From positions 1 to 60,324 of the forward strand of contig JAEZFW010000078.1 in assembly GCA_023417315.1 (NCBI GenBank): a stretch of DNA of 60,324 nt. Reading direction: 5' to 3'. Source of the DNA: Pseudomonadota bacterium (GTDB lineage Bacteria; Pseudomonadota; Gammaproteobacteria; Steroidobacterales; Steroidobacteraceae). Positions within the stretch are counted from its first letter, which is position 1. The number at the start of each line of letters is the position of its first letter. Positions 48,028 through 57,551 of this stretch are shown in pieces. Below the pieces are notes generated by a model. That model was not told where the DNA came from, ran no database searches, and saw nothing but the letters and a program-made list of their open reading frames with translations. The position numbers and the translations under genes were made by a program.

Positions 48028-50619
48028 ATGAAGCGAGTGTTTGCCCTCGGTTGGATGGGTGTGCTCGTTTCGTTCGCGATGATCGTGCCTGCTAACGCGG
48101 ATCCGCCCTCGTTCACTGGCGAGCCGATTTTAAGCTCCGGCCCCTCTACGCTCGTAAACCTGCGCGGGCAGGGTGCCATCACAGGCACGGCACCGATCAA
48201 TGTGCAAGTCAACGCCGTGCGAGTGGGCGGAATACTCTCGCCGCTCATCTCGGTCGTTCGAGCGATTCTCGATCCGGGTGCGCAAGCGTCGGTATGCGTC
48301 GAAGTTCAGAATCTGCTTGGGCTCGATCTCACTTTTCTTGGCGTGGAAGCCGAGATCACCGCATTCAACGCCGAGGCACCGAACGGCGTAACCGGCCGCG
48401 TCGTCATTCGCAGCGGCCTTGGCGGTGAAGACGTGTCTGCACTTGCGTGTGCGGATGCCGTGGTGCTCGCGCCCACCGCGAATGCAGGTGTGGATCAGCG
48501 CCTGGGCGATACAGATCAGCAAGCCGGCGAGAACGTCGCGCTCGATGGCAGCGCGTCGCTCGATCCGGACGGCACGATCGTTTCATATCAATGGTTCGAC
48601 GCGAACAACCAGCAGATTGCCACCGGCGCGACGCCCACGATTCGGCTGGCCGACGGCGAGCACACACTGACGTTACTGGTCACTGATAACAGTGGCGCCA
48701 CTGATGTGGACACGGTCGCGATTGCCATCACGGCACCTTCGAGCAATCAACTTCCTGCCGCCGCTGCCGGTGAAGATCGCATCGTTGCAGACACGGACGG
48801 ACGCGCGGGCGAAAGCGTCATGCTCGACGGCACCCGCTCGAGCGATGCAGACGGCACGATCGTGTCTTACGAGTGGTTAGTCGGTACATCGACAGTCATT
48901 GCGCGCGGTGCAACCGCGCAGGTGCGCTTGCCCGACGGCCCGCAGCAGATCACCTTGCGTGTCACCGACGATCAGGGCGGCGCCGCGAGCGATGCCGTCA
49001 CGATCACGGTGGCCACCCCCGCGCCGAGCATGAGTCCGATCGCGAATGCAGGAAACGATCGGATCATCGCGGACACAGACGGCTTACCGGGTGAAACCGT
49101 TGCGCTCGATGCTTCCGACTCCCGCGATCCGGACGGCACGATCGCGACCTACGAATGGCTGCTGAACGATCAGCCGCTCGCCTCAGGCGTAAATCCGTCT
49201 GTTCGATTGGCTGATGGCGAAAGTTTCATCACGCTAGTGGTCACCGATGATGCCGGCAATAGCAGTTCCGATGCCATTCTCGTGACGGTTTCCGCCGCGC
49301 CCATCGTGCCGCGTCTATCGGAGCTGCCGGGACTGACACCCAATCAATTGTCGGTCGCGCAAGCGCTCGATAGCCTGTGCCCGAGATTGAGCACTCGCGG
49401 TGCGCAGCAAGAACTGACAGCTGGCGAGGCTTCATTGCTGCGCCGCTGTAACGCCATCACATTCGGTAGTACGACGCAGGAGCAGGTTCGTGCGCTCGAT
49501 GAGATCAGTCCGCAAGACTTGAATGCGACGCGAACTCAAGCGCTGAATCTATCTCGTATTCAACTCGCCAGCATCTCGGACCGACTTCTCGCCTTGCGCG
49601 CTGGCGCGAAAGGCCTGAGCTTCGCGGGGCTCAGTATCGGAATCAACGGAGATGCGGTGCCGGTGGCGGAGCTCGCGAAGAGCGTCGGCAAGTTGCTCGG
49701 GGGCGGGGCGAGCTCGGATGACTCGGGGGCGGATTCGCTGTTGGATTCGCGGCTCGGATTGTGGCTCAGAGGGAATTACAGCTTCGGCACCAAAGAAGCG
49801 ACGCACGCCGATCATGGTTTCGATTCGGATCAATGGGGACTGATGGCGGGCGCAGACTTTCGCTTCTCGCCTCGCTATGTGCTCGGTGCTGCCGTCGGCT
49901 ACGGTCAATCGGACGTCGCGTTCGGCGCTCGCAATTCGGGTGGTCTCGATTCACGTGCGCTGACGGGCGCGTTGTACGCGACGATGTATTCCGAAGGCGG
50001 TGGCTTCTATCTCGATGCCATCGCGAACTACGTGCGCTCCTCGCACGATTCGACGCGGCGCATCGAGTTCACTGAAGGCGGAACGCCGCTCATCGCGGAT
50101 GCGCGCGCGGATACGGATGGCGGCACGATCGGTACGGCGGTCACACTGGGATACGACATCGCACTCGGCGCGTTCACGATTACGCCGAGCGTCGGCTACA
50201 ACTATCTCAATACCCGTATCGATTCGTTCAGAGAGGTTACAGGTGAAGGCCTGGATCTCGTCTTCGATGAGCAGACCTATTCATCCGCTACCGGCAACGC
50301 CGCCCTGCGACTCACCTATGCATGGAAGACACGTGTCGGCGTGCTCGTGCCGCAGATCAGAGGGGAGTTCATTCGCGAGTTCCTGAGCGGTGAGGAAGCA
50401 TTCGGCGTGCGCTTCGCAAACGATCCGTTCGACGACACACCGCGCATCATCGTGCGCACGGAAGTTCCGGATCGCTCGTATTGGCGGCTTGCGACGGGCA
50501 TCGCAGCGCAGTTCAAGTATGGCATCGCCGGGTTCGTCGAATATCAGCGCCTAGAGAGTCTGCAATTCTTCAGCTACGAAGACATCGCTGCTGGTCTGCG
50601 CATCGAGCGGGCGTTCTAG
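48028..50619 (+). CDS. Autotransporter with three PKD-like domains
   Basis: The 863-residue product has a signal peptide (MKRVFALGWMGVLVSFAMIVPANA) and a ~130-residue N-terminal region. Three PKD-like beta domains follow (each starting ANAG-D or AAAGED and holding DPDGTI-x-YEW and TL-VTD), and after them an alpha-helical linker with two cysteines (LCPRLS, LRRCNAI). A ~280-residue autotransporter barrel begins near LGLWLRGNYSFGT and ends in Phe (RIERAF). The passenger has no enzyme motif, so it is probably an adhesin or structural surface protein. The start is uncertain; an ATG at 47914 is also open. Confidence 0.9.
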   Translation: MKRVFALGWMGVLVSFAMIVPANADPPSFTGEPILSSGPSTLVNLRGQGAITGTAPINVQVNAVRVGGILSPLISVVRAILDPGAQASVCVEVQNLLGLDLTFLGVEAEITAFNAEAPNGVTGRVVIRSGLGGEDVSALACADAVVLAPTANAGVDQRLGDTDQQAGENVALDGSASLDPDGTIVSYQWFDANNQQIATGATPTIRLADGEHTLTLLVTDNSGATDVDTVAIAITAPSSNQLPAAAAGEDRIVADTDGRAGESVMLDGTRSSDADGTIVSYEWLVGTSTVIARGATAQVRLPDGPQQITLRVTDDQGGAASDAVTITVATPAPSMSPIANAGNDRIIADTDGLPGETVALDASDSRDPDGTIATYEWLLNDQPLASGVNPSVRLADGESFITLVVTDDAGNSSSDAILVTVSAAPIVPRLSELPGLTPNQLSVAQALDSLCPRLSTRGAQQELTAGEASLLRRCNAITFGSTTQEQVRALDEISPQDLNATRTQALNLSRIQLASISDRLLALRAGAKGLSFAGLSIGINGDAVPVAELAKSVGKLLGGGASSDDSGADSLLDSRLGLWLRGNYSFGTKEATHADHGFDSDQWGLMAGADFRFSPRYVLGAAVGYGQSDVAFGARNSGGLDSRALTGALYATMYSEGGGFYLDAIANYVRSSHDSTRRIEFTEGGTPLIADARADTDGGTIGTAVTLGYDIALGAFTITPSVGYNYLNTRIDSFREVTGEGLDLVFDEQTYSSATGNAALRLTYAWKTRVGVLVPQIRGEFIREFLSGEEAFGVRFANDPFDDTPRIIVRTEVPDRSYWRLATGIAAQFKYGIAGFVEYQRLESLQFFSYEDIAAGLRIERAF

Positions 50620-50754
50620 CAGCTCCGTTTCCAGGCGTTGTGCGAAGGGGCAGCTCGCGATACCGGCGTTCGCCACTCATCTTTAAGCTTGAAATTCTCG
50701 CCGCGAGGGATTCTTCTTGTAGATGGCACGAACGGATGCTTAGTCGGCATCCTC

Positions 50755-50790
50755 TTGCTCGTCACTCGTCACTGGTCGCTCGTCACCCGG
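50755..50790. repeat. Unpaired CGTCACTCGTCAC array
   Basis: Units of CTCGTCAC/CACTGGTC occupy the space before the end of the MHYT gene on the minus strand. No inverted partner was found between 50620 and 50750. Same word family as at 40391. Confidence 0.75.
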
Positions 50791-50793
50791 GAC

Positions 50794-52929
50794 TTACGTC
50801 GGCGTATATGCTGACAACCGGCTCTGTGTCTTGAGCATGTCGGCTTCGGTGTATTCGGGTTGTGCGCGGCGAATGCGTTGAATCATGTCTGCGAACGCCT
50901 CTGCGGGCACGGCGGGGCTGTAGTAGAACCCTTGGTACTGATCGCATCCCAAGTTCTTCAAGAACTCGAGTTGCTCGGCCGTTTCGACGCCTTCCGCGAC
51001 CACGCGCAAACGCAAGCTGTGCGCGAGCGAGATGATCGCTTTCACGATCGACACATCATCCGGGTTCATCATCAGATCGCGGATGAAGCTGCGATCGATC
51101 TTGAGCTTATCGAGCGGAAAGCGGCGCAGATAGCTCAGGCTCGAGTAACCCGTGCCGAAGTCATCGATCGAGATGTGCACGCCCATCGTGCTCAGCGCCT
51201 GGAGTGTCTCGGCGGATTTCTCCGCATCGTGCATGACCGCGCTCTCGGTAAGCTCGAGCTCGAGGTAGCCGGGCTCTAGCTGCGATTCCGCAAGCGCCGA
51301 CTTCACGACAGAAGCGAGATCGGCCTGGCGGAACTGCTTGGCTGAGAGGTTGACAGCGACCCGCACGGGCGGCATCCCCGCGTCGATCCATAGCCGCAAT
51401 TGTCGGCACGCGCTTCGCAGAACCCATTCGCCGATCGGTACGATCAGACCCGACTCTTCCGCGACGGGAATGAACACGCCTGGCGATACCAATCCGCGTG
51501 TGGGATGGCGCCAGCGGATCAACGCTTCGGCACTGCGAACACGTCCCGTCGCGATGTCCACTTTCGGCTGATAGTGCAGCTCGAGCTGGCCGAGTTCGAG
51601 CGCGCGACGAAGTTCCGTTTCCAGTGCCAGGCGATCATCCGCCAGGTTGCTCATCTCGGGCGCATAGAAGCGATAGCTTCCGACGCTGGTTTCTTTCGCC
51701 GTTCGCATCGCGACGTCGGCACGCCGCAACAACGTCTCGAACGAAGCGCCGTCCGCCGGGAACAAGCTGATTCCGATACTGAGCGAAGCATGCAGCTCGA
51801 CCTTGCGCGTGAAGAATGGCTCGCGCAGCGCCTCATCGATCTTCGCGACGATCGTTGCGGCGTCTGCAGCATCGAGGTCGTGAGCGAGAATGGCAAACTC
51901 ATCCCCCGCAAGACGCGCCAGCACGTCGCTTCTGCGGAGGAGCGTTCGCAGTCGTTGCGATAGTTCGCGCAGCAGCTCATCGCCTGCCACATGCCCGAGC
52001 GAATCGTTGATCGTCTTCAGTCGATCCACGTTCATTACCATCAAAGCGAACTTGGCGCTGGTGCGCTTGCTATCGGAGATCGCAATCTCGGCTGCCTCAG
52101 CGAGCGCGAGTCGGTTCGGGAGATTGGTCAGAACGTCGTGACGGGCTGCGCGTCGCGCGTGAGCATCGGCTTGCTCGCGCAAGAAATCGCGGTCACGCAC
52201 GTGACGTGCGAGATAGGCGTCGTACACCACGGTCAGCAATGTGACCCCCATGATGCCGAACGCAAACAGCCCCAACGCGATTGCAAACCAGCCGTTCTCG
52301 AGCGTCGTGCCCGGCAACGCGTGCGCGTGCGGAGCAATCTCGATGGACGCAAGGCCTGTGTAGTGAACGCCTGCGAGTGCGGTGCCAAACACGACGGATG
52401 CCGCAATACGCGTCGCAACGACTCGCCACGATCGGCCGCGGCGCAAGCGGAACGCAAGCCACAATCCGAGATAGGAGATCGCAATAGCGAGCCCGGCACA
52501 TGCGATGACAACCGGAGACTGGAGCTCGAGTGCTGGCGCGACGCGGATCGCAGCGATCCCGGAGTACACCATTGCGCACATGCCCACGCCCATGATGAGC
52601 GACCCACTCAGCATGCGGGTGGAGCTGAGCTCGTCACGACCCACGAGTGCGAGCGCGAACCCCGAGGTGATGAGCGAGATGCACAACGAGACGATCGTCG
52701 TCGGCAGGTCGTAAGTGAGCTCTATCGGCGACTCGAGCGCGAGGACAGCGATGAAATGAACGGACCAGATCCCGATGCCCATGGCGAGCGTGCCGCCTGC
52801 GAGCCACACGGTCGCGGCGCGGCCGCGCGCACCCGAGATGCGCGAGACCAAATTGAGCACGGTGTATGCCACCACGATCGCGAGCACGATCGAAAGGCAT
52901 ACCATCCAAGATGTGTAAGTTCCTTGCAT
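50794..52929 (-). CDS. MHYT-like membrane GGDEF-EAL protein
   Basis: The 711-residue protein has seven or so membrane helices (residues ~10-240), a GGDEF domain (about 275-430) and an EAL domain (about 445-690). The sensor follows the MHYT layout but with altered motifs: SVHFIAV, MVYSGIA and GVHYTGL replace the usual M-H-Y-x-G, and the second lacks its His. GGDEF reads AGDEF and is probably weak. EAL looks active (EALIRW, DDFGTGYSSLSYL, KIDRSFI, AEGVET), so net cyclic di-GMP hydrolysis is likely. Confidence 0.93.
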   Translation of the reverse strand: MQGTYTSWMVCLSIVLAIVVAYTVLNLVSRISGARGRAATVWLAGGTLAMGIGIWSVHFIAVLALESPIELTYDLPTTIVSLCISLITSGFALALVGRDELSSTRMLSGSLIMGVGMCAMVYSGIAAIRVAPALELQSPVVIACAGLAIAISYLGLWLAFRLRRGRSWRVVATRIAASVVFGTALAGVHYTGLASIEIAPHAHALPGTTLENGWFAIALGLFAFGIMGVTLLTVVYDAYLARHVRDRDFLREQADAHARRAARHDVLTNLPNRLALAEAAEIAISDSKRTSAKFALMVMNVDRLKTINDSLGHVAGDELLRELSQRLRTLLRRSDVLARLAGDEFAILAHDLDAADAATIVAKIDEALREPFFTRKVELHASLSIGISLFPADGASFETLLRRADVAMRTAKETSVGSYRFYAPEMSNLADDRLALETELRRALELGQLELHYQPKVDIATGRVRSAEALIRWRHPTRGLVSPGVFIPVAEESGLIVPIGEWVLRSACRQLRLWIDAGMPPVRVAVNLSAKQFRQADLASVVKSALAESQLEPGYLELELTESAVMHDAEKSAETLQALSTMGVHISIDDFGTGYSSLSYLRRFPLDKLKIDRSFIRDLMMNPDDVSIVKAIISLAHSLRLRVVAEGVETAEQLEFLKNLGCDQYQGFYYSPAVPAEAFADMIQRIRRAQPEYTEADMLKTQSRLSAYTPT

Positions 52930-53216
52930 GCGCGAGTCATCGTCCCCGCGAGGCGCGGTTGTCTTATCAGCTATCGGGCTACCCGGCAGCGCCTTGAGCG
53001 AAAAAGCTCGGAGAATGGCTGTCGCGATGCGGTGACGCTCAGAACTGTGCGCTCGCTCTCAGGAACGGCGCGAAGCAACGCTGGTTTGCCTCAGATCCGC
53101 TCACGTTTACCGAGGGATCGCCTGGTGCGGCTACGCTCGGACCGTCAACACGCGCCTACGGAAAATCCCTGAGCTGGAAGCATGTTGACGTAATCTGGCG
53201 CGGGTAGAATTCCCGC

Positions 53217-53756
53217 ATGAACGCGTTGTGTGTTTTCTGCGGTTCCAGTCCTGGCAATACGCCGGAGTATCTCGACCTCGCACGTGCGGTCGGCACCGCC
53301 TTGGCGGAGCGGAACATCAGAGTCGTTTACGGCGGCGGGCGCGTGGGTCTGATGGGGGCGCTCGCGGACGCGGCATTACGCGCCGGGGGCCAAGTCGTCG
53401 GCGTCATCCCGCAGATGCTGCTCGACAAGGAGGTCGGGCATTCAGGGTTATCAGAGTTGCGCGTCGTGCAAACCATGTCCGAGCGCAAGTGGCTCATGGG
53501 CGAGCTGTCGGATGCTTTCCTGGCCCTGCCTGGCGGTATCGGTACGATGGACGAATTGTTCGAAGCGTGGACGTGGACTCAGCTCGACATTCATCGCAAG
53601 CCGTGTGGGCTTCTGAATTTTCAGGGCTTCTACGATCCGTTGATCGCCTTTCTCGACCGCGCTGTGGAGGAGGGCTTCTTGCGTCCGAGACATCGCGATG
53701 CCTTGTTCGTCGAAACCGACTTGGGCCGGCTGCTCTCGCGTCTGGAAACGCCCTGA
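53217..53756 (+). CDS. LOG-family phosphoribohydrolase (TIGR00730)
   Basis: The 179-residue Rossmann protein has the LOG signature PGGIGTMDELFE and the N-terminal CVFCGSSPGNTPEY, with GGGRVGLMG between. Members cleave cytokinin-type or other nucleoside 5'-monophosphates to base and ribose phosphate; in bacteria without cytokinin they probably recycle nucleotides. GGGTAG lies 8 bases before the ATG. It is divergent from the MHYT gene and followed by panD on the same strand. Confidence 0.93.
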   Translation: MNALCVFCGSSPGNTPEYLDLARAVGTALAERNIRVVYGGGRVGLMGALADAALRAGGQVVGVIPQMLLDKEVGHSGLSELRVVQTMSERKWLMGELSDAFLALPGGIGTMDELFEAWTWTQLDIHRKPCGLLNFQGFYDPLIAFLDRAVEEGFLRPRHRDALFVETDLGRLLSRLETP

Positions 53757-53876
53757 ATTCAATGTCTTTTTCTTGACATGACGGGCGTAAGGCCGCAGCC
53801 TGCGCGCGCGGCGAGGGGCCGGCTTGAGCCCGTAACTTGTCGTTCTACGTAGTCTTGATCTCGAGTCATCGATCCA

Positions 53877-54248
53877 ATGTTGCGAACGTTCCTCCAAGCT
53901 AAGCTGCATCGCGTGCGCGTCACACAGGCCGACCTCGATTACGAGGGTTCATGCGGCATCGACGCCGCACTGCTCGAGATCGCAGGCCTGCGCGAATACC
54001 AATACATCGAGCTCTACAACGTCTCGAACGGCGAGCGATTTACGACATACATCATCAAAGCACCCAAGGGATCCGGCGAGATCTCGCTGAACGGTGCTGC
54101 GGCACGCAAGGCCGCCGTCGGCGACTTATTGATCATTTGTGCCTACTCCGCGTACACGGATGCGGAACTTGAGACGTACAAACCCGTTATCGTGCTCGTC
54201 GACGAACAAAATCGCGTCAAACAAGTGCTGCGCGATCGGGCAGCCTGA
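53877..54248 (+). CDS. panD: Aspartate 1-decarboxylase
   Basis: The 123-residue product is a pro-PanD. It opens MLRTFLQAKLHRVRVT and has the self-cleavage site YEGSCGID (Gly24-Ser25), where processing makes the pyruvoyl group, then the FTTYIIKAPKGSGEI and DLLIICAYSAYTD strands. It makes beta-alanine for coenzyme A. Other pantothenate genes are not in this window. Confidence 0.96.
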   Translation: MLRTFLQAKLHRVRVTQADLDYEGSCGIDAALLEIAGLREYQYIELYNVSNGERFTTYIIKAPKGSGEISLNGAAARKAAVGDLLIICAYSAYTDAELETYKPVIVLVDEQNRVKQVLRDRAA

Positions 54249-54341
54249 TCACACACCGACAAGCGTGGTCGAGCAGAACTCGAGGCCGATCGGTCTGATT
54301 CGAGAAGCGTCGTTCGAATAGAGCTGCCAACGCGGATTGCT

Positions 54342-54986
54342 ATGGAACTCATCACTTACTTCATCGACTTCATTCTGCATCTCGATCAGCATCTAACGGA
54401 GCTCGTCGCCGACTATCACATCTGGGTGTATGCGATCCTGTTCGCGATCATCTTCTGCGAGACTGGCTTGGTCGTGACGCCGTTTCTGCCCGGCGACTCT
54501 CTGTTGTTCGCGCTCGGTGCGCTTGCTGCAGTCGATCAAACTGGAACGCTGGAGCCGACCTCGTTGTGGGCGCTCCTCATCGTAGCAGCGATTCTCGGCG
54601 ACGCCGTGAACTACAAGGTCGGCAACTACATCGGACCGCGAGCCTTCAGCGGAACGATCCGCTGGCTCAAGCAAGATTATCTGCTGAAGACGCAAGCGTT
54701 CTATGAGCGCCATGGAGGCAAGACGGTCGTGCTTGCGCGTTTCGTCCCCATCGTGCGCACCTTCGCCCCTTTCGTGGCAGGCGTCGGCAGCATGCGCTGG
54801 GCGAGGTTCACGATGTACAACGTCACGGGTGCCATCATCTGGGTGACGGTGTTCATCTGGGGCGGCTATCTCTTCGGCAACGTGCCCATCATCAAAGAGA
54901 ATTTCGGCATCGTCACAATCGTCATCATCGTGCTATCGCTGGTGCCGCTCGCGATCGGATTCTTGCGACCGGCGAAGCCGGCGTGA
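54342..54986 (+). CDS. DedA-family membrane protein
   Basis: The 214-residue protein has the DedA/SNARE-associated layout with about five helices. Conserved parts are FCETGLVVTPFLPGDSLLFALG, a GDAVNYKVGNYIG re-entrant segment, and KTVVLARFVPIVRTFAPFVAGVG with the essential Arg. The family flips lipid carriers such as undecaprenyl phosphate or phosphatidylethanolamine. It lies 93 bases after panD; a paired palindromic repeat follows. Confidence 0.94.
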   Translation: MELITYFIDFILHLDQHLTELVADYHIWVYAILFAIIFCETGLVVTPFLPGDSLLFALGALAAVDQTGTLEPTSLWALLIVAAILGDAVNYKVGNYIGPRAFSGTIRWLKQDYLLKTQAFYERHGGKTVVLARFVPIVRTFAPFVAGVGSMRWARFTMYNVTGAIIWVTVFIWGGYLFGNVPIIKENFGIVTIVIIVLSLVPLAIGFLRPAKPA

Positions 54987-55034
54987 GGTGTTTGTTATGA
55001 GACAGAGACTCTCGCCCGCCGACGACAACTTGTC

Positions 55035-55114
55035 GTCGTCCTCGCGATGGCGAGGATCCATCTCGATCTTGGCTTGCTTTGCTTCTGATAGATCCTCGCC
55101 TTCGCGAGGATGAC
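55035..55114. repeat. Inverted pair of GTC(G/A)TCCTCGCGAWGGCGAGGATC repeats
   Basis: Left (55035-55063) and right (55087-55114) copies of the same palindromic word face each other over ~25 bp, so either each copy or both together can fold. They lie between the convergent dedA-like and ubiB genes and could end both transcripts. A lone copy is at 13996. Confidence 0.85.
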
Positions 55115-55167
55115 GCACTCAGGCATGTCGGCGTCCGCGCGCTCGGCGAGATTTCCTCTTGATCTGG

Positions 55168-56802
55168 TTACCGTCGGAACGCTAGCGCGAGCACGCCTGC
55201 CACTGCGAGCACGATGCCGGGCCACGCCGGGTCGGTGTTGATGGCTAGCCATAGAATGCCGGTCATTGCGCCGATCGAGCCTACGATCGTCATGTCGCGC
55301 CGTCGGCCCGTCCGGCGCAGCTCATTGCGCAGAACATCCAGATTCGTTGCTTCAACGTGCAGTCGCAGCCTTCCGTCCGAGGCGCGTTGCACCGCGTTCT
55401 CGAATAACGGGGGCACTTGAGTGAGCGCTTGCACGAGGTCCGGCAGTTGCGTGCGAATCTCGTTCCAGACATTGCTCGGCTTGAAGCGCTCGTGCGCCCA
55501 TTGCCGCAACAGAGGTTGCGCGGTCTTCCATAGATCCAGATCCGGATAGAGCTGCCGCCCGACACCTTCGATCTGCAGCAACGTTTTCTGGATGAGCATC
55601 AGCTGCGGCTGCATCTGCGCATCGAAGCGCTGCGCAGCTTCGAACAAGCTGATCAACACCTGTCCAAAAGAGATCTCCTTCAACGGCTTGTTCGCGATGG
55701 GCTCGCATACCGTGCGGACTGCAGCCTCGAGCTCATCGACGCGCACGTGCGGAGGAATCCATCCAGCATCGAGGTGAAGCTGCGCGATTCGTCTGTAGTC
55801 GTGGTCGAAGAACGCCGAGAAGTTCTCGGCGAGATAATGTTGATCGCGCGGCTCCAGCGAGCCCACGATTCCGAAATCCACTGCGGCGTAGCGGGGATAC
55901 TCGGGATCATCGAGCAACACGAAGATGTTCCCGGGATGCATGTCCGCATGGAAGAAATTGTGTCGGAAAGCCTGCGTAAAGAAGATCTCGACACCGTTCT
56001 CCGCAAGGCGTTGGATGTTGGCGCCGCGACGTTTCAGCTCCTCTACATTGTTGATGAGCACGCCGTGCACGCGCTCCATCACCATGACGCTCTTGCGACA
56101 ATAGTCCCAATACACTTCCGGAACGTAGAGCAGCATCGAGCCTGCGAAGTTGCGACGGATCTGCGATGCGTTCGCCGCCTCGCGCATGAGATCGAGCTCA
56201 TCGATGATGGTCTTCTCGTATTCGCGCACCACTTCGACCGGGCGCAGTCGGTGCGCATCCGACCAGTAGCGATTCGCGAGATGCGCCAGGGTGTAGAGCA
56301 CCTCCAAGTCGCGCTCGATCAGGGCGCGAATCCCCGGCCGCACCACTTTGACTACGACTTCTTTTCCATCCTTGAGCTGCGCCGGATGGACTTGCGCAAT
56401 CGTGGCCGCCGCGAGCGGTACGTCGTCGAAGCGCGCGAACACATTGTCTATCGGCATGCCGTAGGCAGCCGCGATGATGGCGCGTGCTTGGTCGCTCGGA
56501 AACGGTGGCACTCGATCTTGCAGCTTCTCCAGCTCATCCGCGATGTCGCGCGGCAGCAGGTCGCGGCGCGTAGAGAGCATCTGACCGAACTTCATGAAGA
56601 TCGGTCCGAGCTCCTCGAGCGCAAGGCGCAGGCGCTCCCCGCGCGAACCCGCGCGATCGCGATGCACCCACGTTGCTGGCGACAGATAAAAGGCGAAGCG
56701 CAGCGGTCGAAACAGATGCGTCGCGAGGATGATTTCATCGAGCCCGTATTTCACGAGCACGCGCTGAATCTGCAGGAGGCGTGAGAGAACTCGAAGCTTC
56801 AT
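55168..56802 (-). CDS. ubiB: Ubiquinone biosynthesis atypical kinase UbiB
   Basis: The 544-residue protein matches UbiB/ABC1. The N-terminal KxGQ motif is seen in LGPIFMKFGQMLSTR, with the Ala-rich loop AAATIAQVHPAQL and the Lys EVVVKVVRPG. HADMHPGNIFVL and AAVDFGIVGSL hold the catalytic and metal Asp. Two membrane helices close the C-terminus. It helps extract or position ubiquinone intermediates. It follows ubiJ and ubiE on the minus strand, a known arrangement. Confidence 0.95.
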   Translation of the reverse strand: MKLRVLSRLLQIQRVLVKYGLDEIILATHLFRPLRFAFYLSPATWVHRDRAGSRGERLRLALEELGPIFMKFGQMLSTRRDLLPRDIADELEKLQDRVPPFPSDQARAIIAAAYGMPIDNVFARFDDVPLAAATIAQVHPAQLKDGKEVVVKVVRPGIRALIERDLEVLYTLAHLANRYWSDAHRLRPVEVVREYEKTIIDELDLMREAANASQIRRNFAGSMLLYVPEVYWDYCRKSVMVMERVHGVLINNVEELKRRGANIQRLAENGVEIFFTQAFRHNFFHADMHPGNIFVLLDDPEYPRYAAVDFGIVGSLEPRDQHYLAENFSAFFDHDYRRIAQLHLDAGWIPPHVRVDELEAAVRTVCEPIANKPLKEISFGQVLISLFEAAQRFDAQMQPQLMLIQKTLLQIEGVGRQLYPDLDLWKTAQPLLRQWAHERFKPSNVWNEIRTQLPDLVQALTQVPPLFENAVQRASDGRLRLHVEATNLDVLRNELRRTGRRRDMTIVGSIGAMTGILWLAINTDPAWPGIVLAVAGVLALAFRR

Positions 56803-56808
56803 AGCTGA

Positions 56809-56938
56809 GTGAACGGCGGACCGCGGACGACGGACAGTGAAATAGAAGCTCGCGTGGAGGCTGAGAGCTGCGCGACGAAGTCAGGTGGCCGGTATGTTGA
56901 TACGTCACCGTCCGCCGTCCGCCGTTCACCGTTCACCG
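56809..56938. repeat. Inverted pair of GGCGGAC arrays
   Basis: The left arm (56809-56839: GTGAACGGCGGACCGCGGAC and following) and right arm (56905-56938: CACCGTCCGCCGTCCGCCGT and following) are reverse complements made of a GGCGGAC/GGACGAC word. They flank ~65 bp in the ubiJ-ubiB space, so the pair is probably transcribed. Confidence 0.85.
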
Positions 56939-57529
56939 AGCGCTCCTGCGCTCGATCTCGGCGATCCGCGCTTCGAGGCGCTCGACATCGTCGCGCAGTC
57001 TATCGACGTCCGAAATGAACTCGTCGGCTTCGGTGCGGCTCGGAGTGTCGCGGCCTTCTTCCTGGAGATACTCGGAAATGTTCTGCGCGAACGTAGATGC
57101 AGCACGTTGAGCGAAATCCAATACCGAGCGCGCTGCTGTCCCGACCTGATGTGCGGCTACATCGCCGATGACGCGCGATAATTCCTCTTCGAGATCCGGC
57201 CGCGCATGTTTCATGAGCTCGCTGAACGTCTGAGCGATTTCAGCATCGCCTTGGATGTGAACCGAGCCGCCACGGATGGCAGCTTCAGGCTGCGGGCCGA
57301 TGAGCCGCATGAATGCGAGAGGTGTGCCGCTCAAGGTCGCACTCGGCGTGCCGTCGTATGAGGTGGACAGCTCCATGCGCTCGCCAAGCGACTTGCAGTA
57401 GATGTTCAGGGGCAGTCCGTCGACATGCAACGCGAGCACCTTCGTGCTCAATCGCTGGCACAGCGTGCGGGCCGCCGCTGAACCCTCGATGTTTCGATTC
57501 AGCAAAGCTTCGAACGGTGCAAGTCGCAT
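56933..57529 (-). CDS. ubiJ: Ubiquinone biosynthesis accessory factor UbiJ (SCP2)
   Basis: The 198-residue product has an SCP2-type lipid-binding N-terminal half (LLNRNIEGSAAARTLCQRL, VLALHVDGLPLNIY, GSVHIQGDAEIAQTFSELM) and a C-terminal helical tail ending in a coiled coil (DVDRLRDDVERLEARIAEIERR). This matches UbiJ, which helps UbiE and related enzymes in a soluble complex. It lies between ubiE and ubiB. Its C-terminus overlaps the edge of the GGCGGAC repeat arm. Confidence 0.93.
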   Translation of the reverse strand: MRLAPFEALLNRNIEGSAAARTLCQRLSTKVLALHVDGLPLNIYCKSLGERMELSTSYDGTPSATLSGTPLAFMRLIGPQPEAAIRGGSVHIQGDAEIAQTFSELMKHARPDLEEELSRVIGDVAAHQVGTAARSVLDFAQRAASTFAQNISEYLQEEGRDTPSRTEADEFISDVDRLRDDVERLEARIAEIERRSAR

Positions 57530-57551
57530 GACACAGATCTCCGTCGCAGCT

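Noticed and set aside
51991..53172. A 393-codon plus-strand frame opposite the MHYT gene
   Set aside because: It is antisense to a well-supported GGDEF-EAL gene, and its translation is charged low-complexity without homology.
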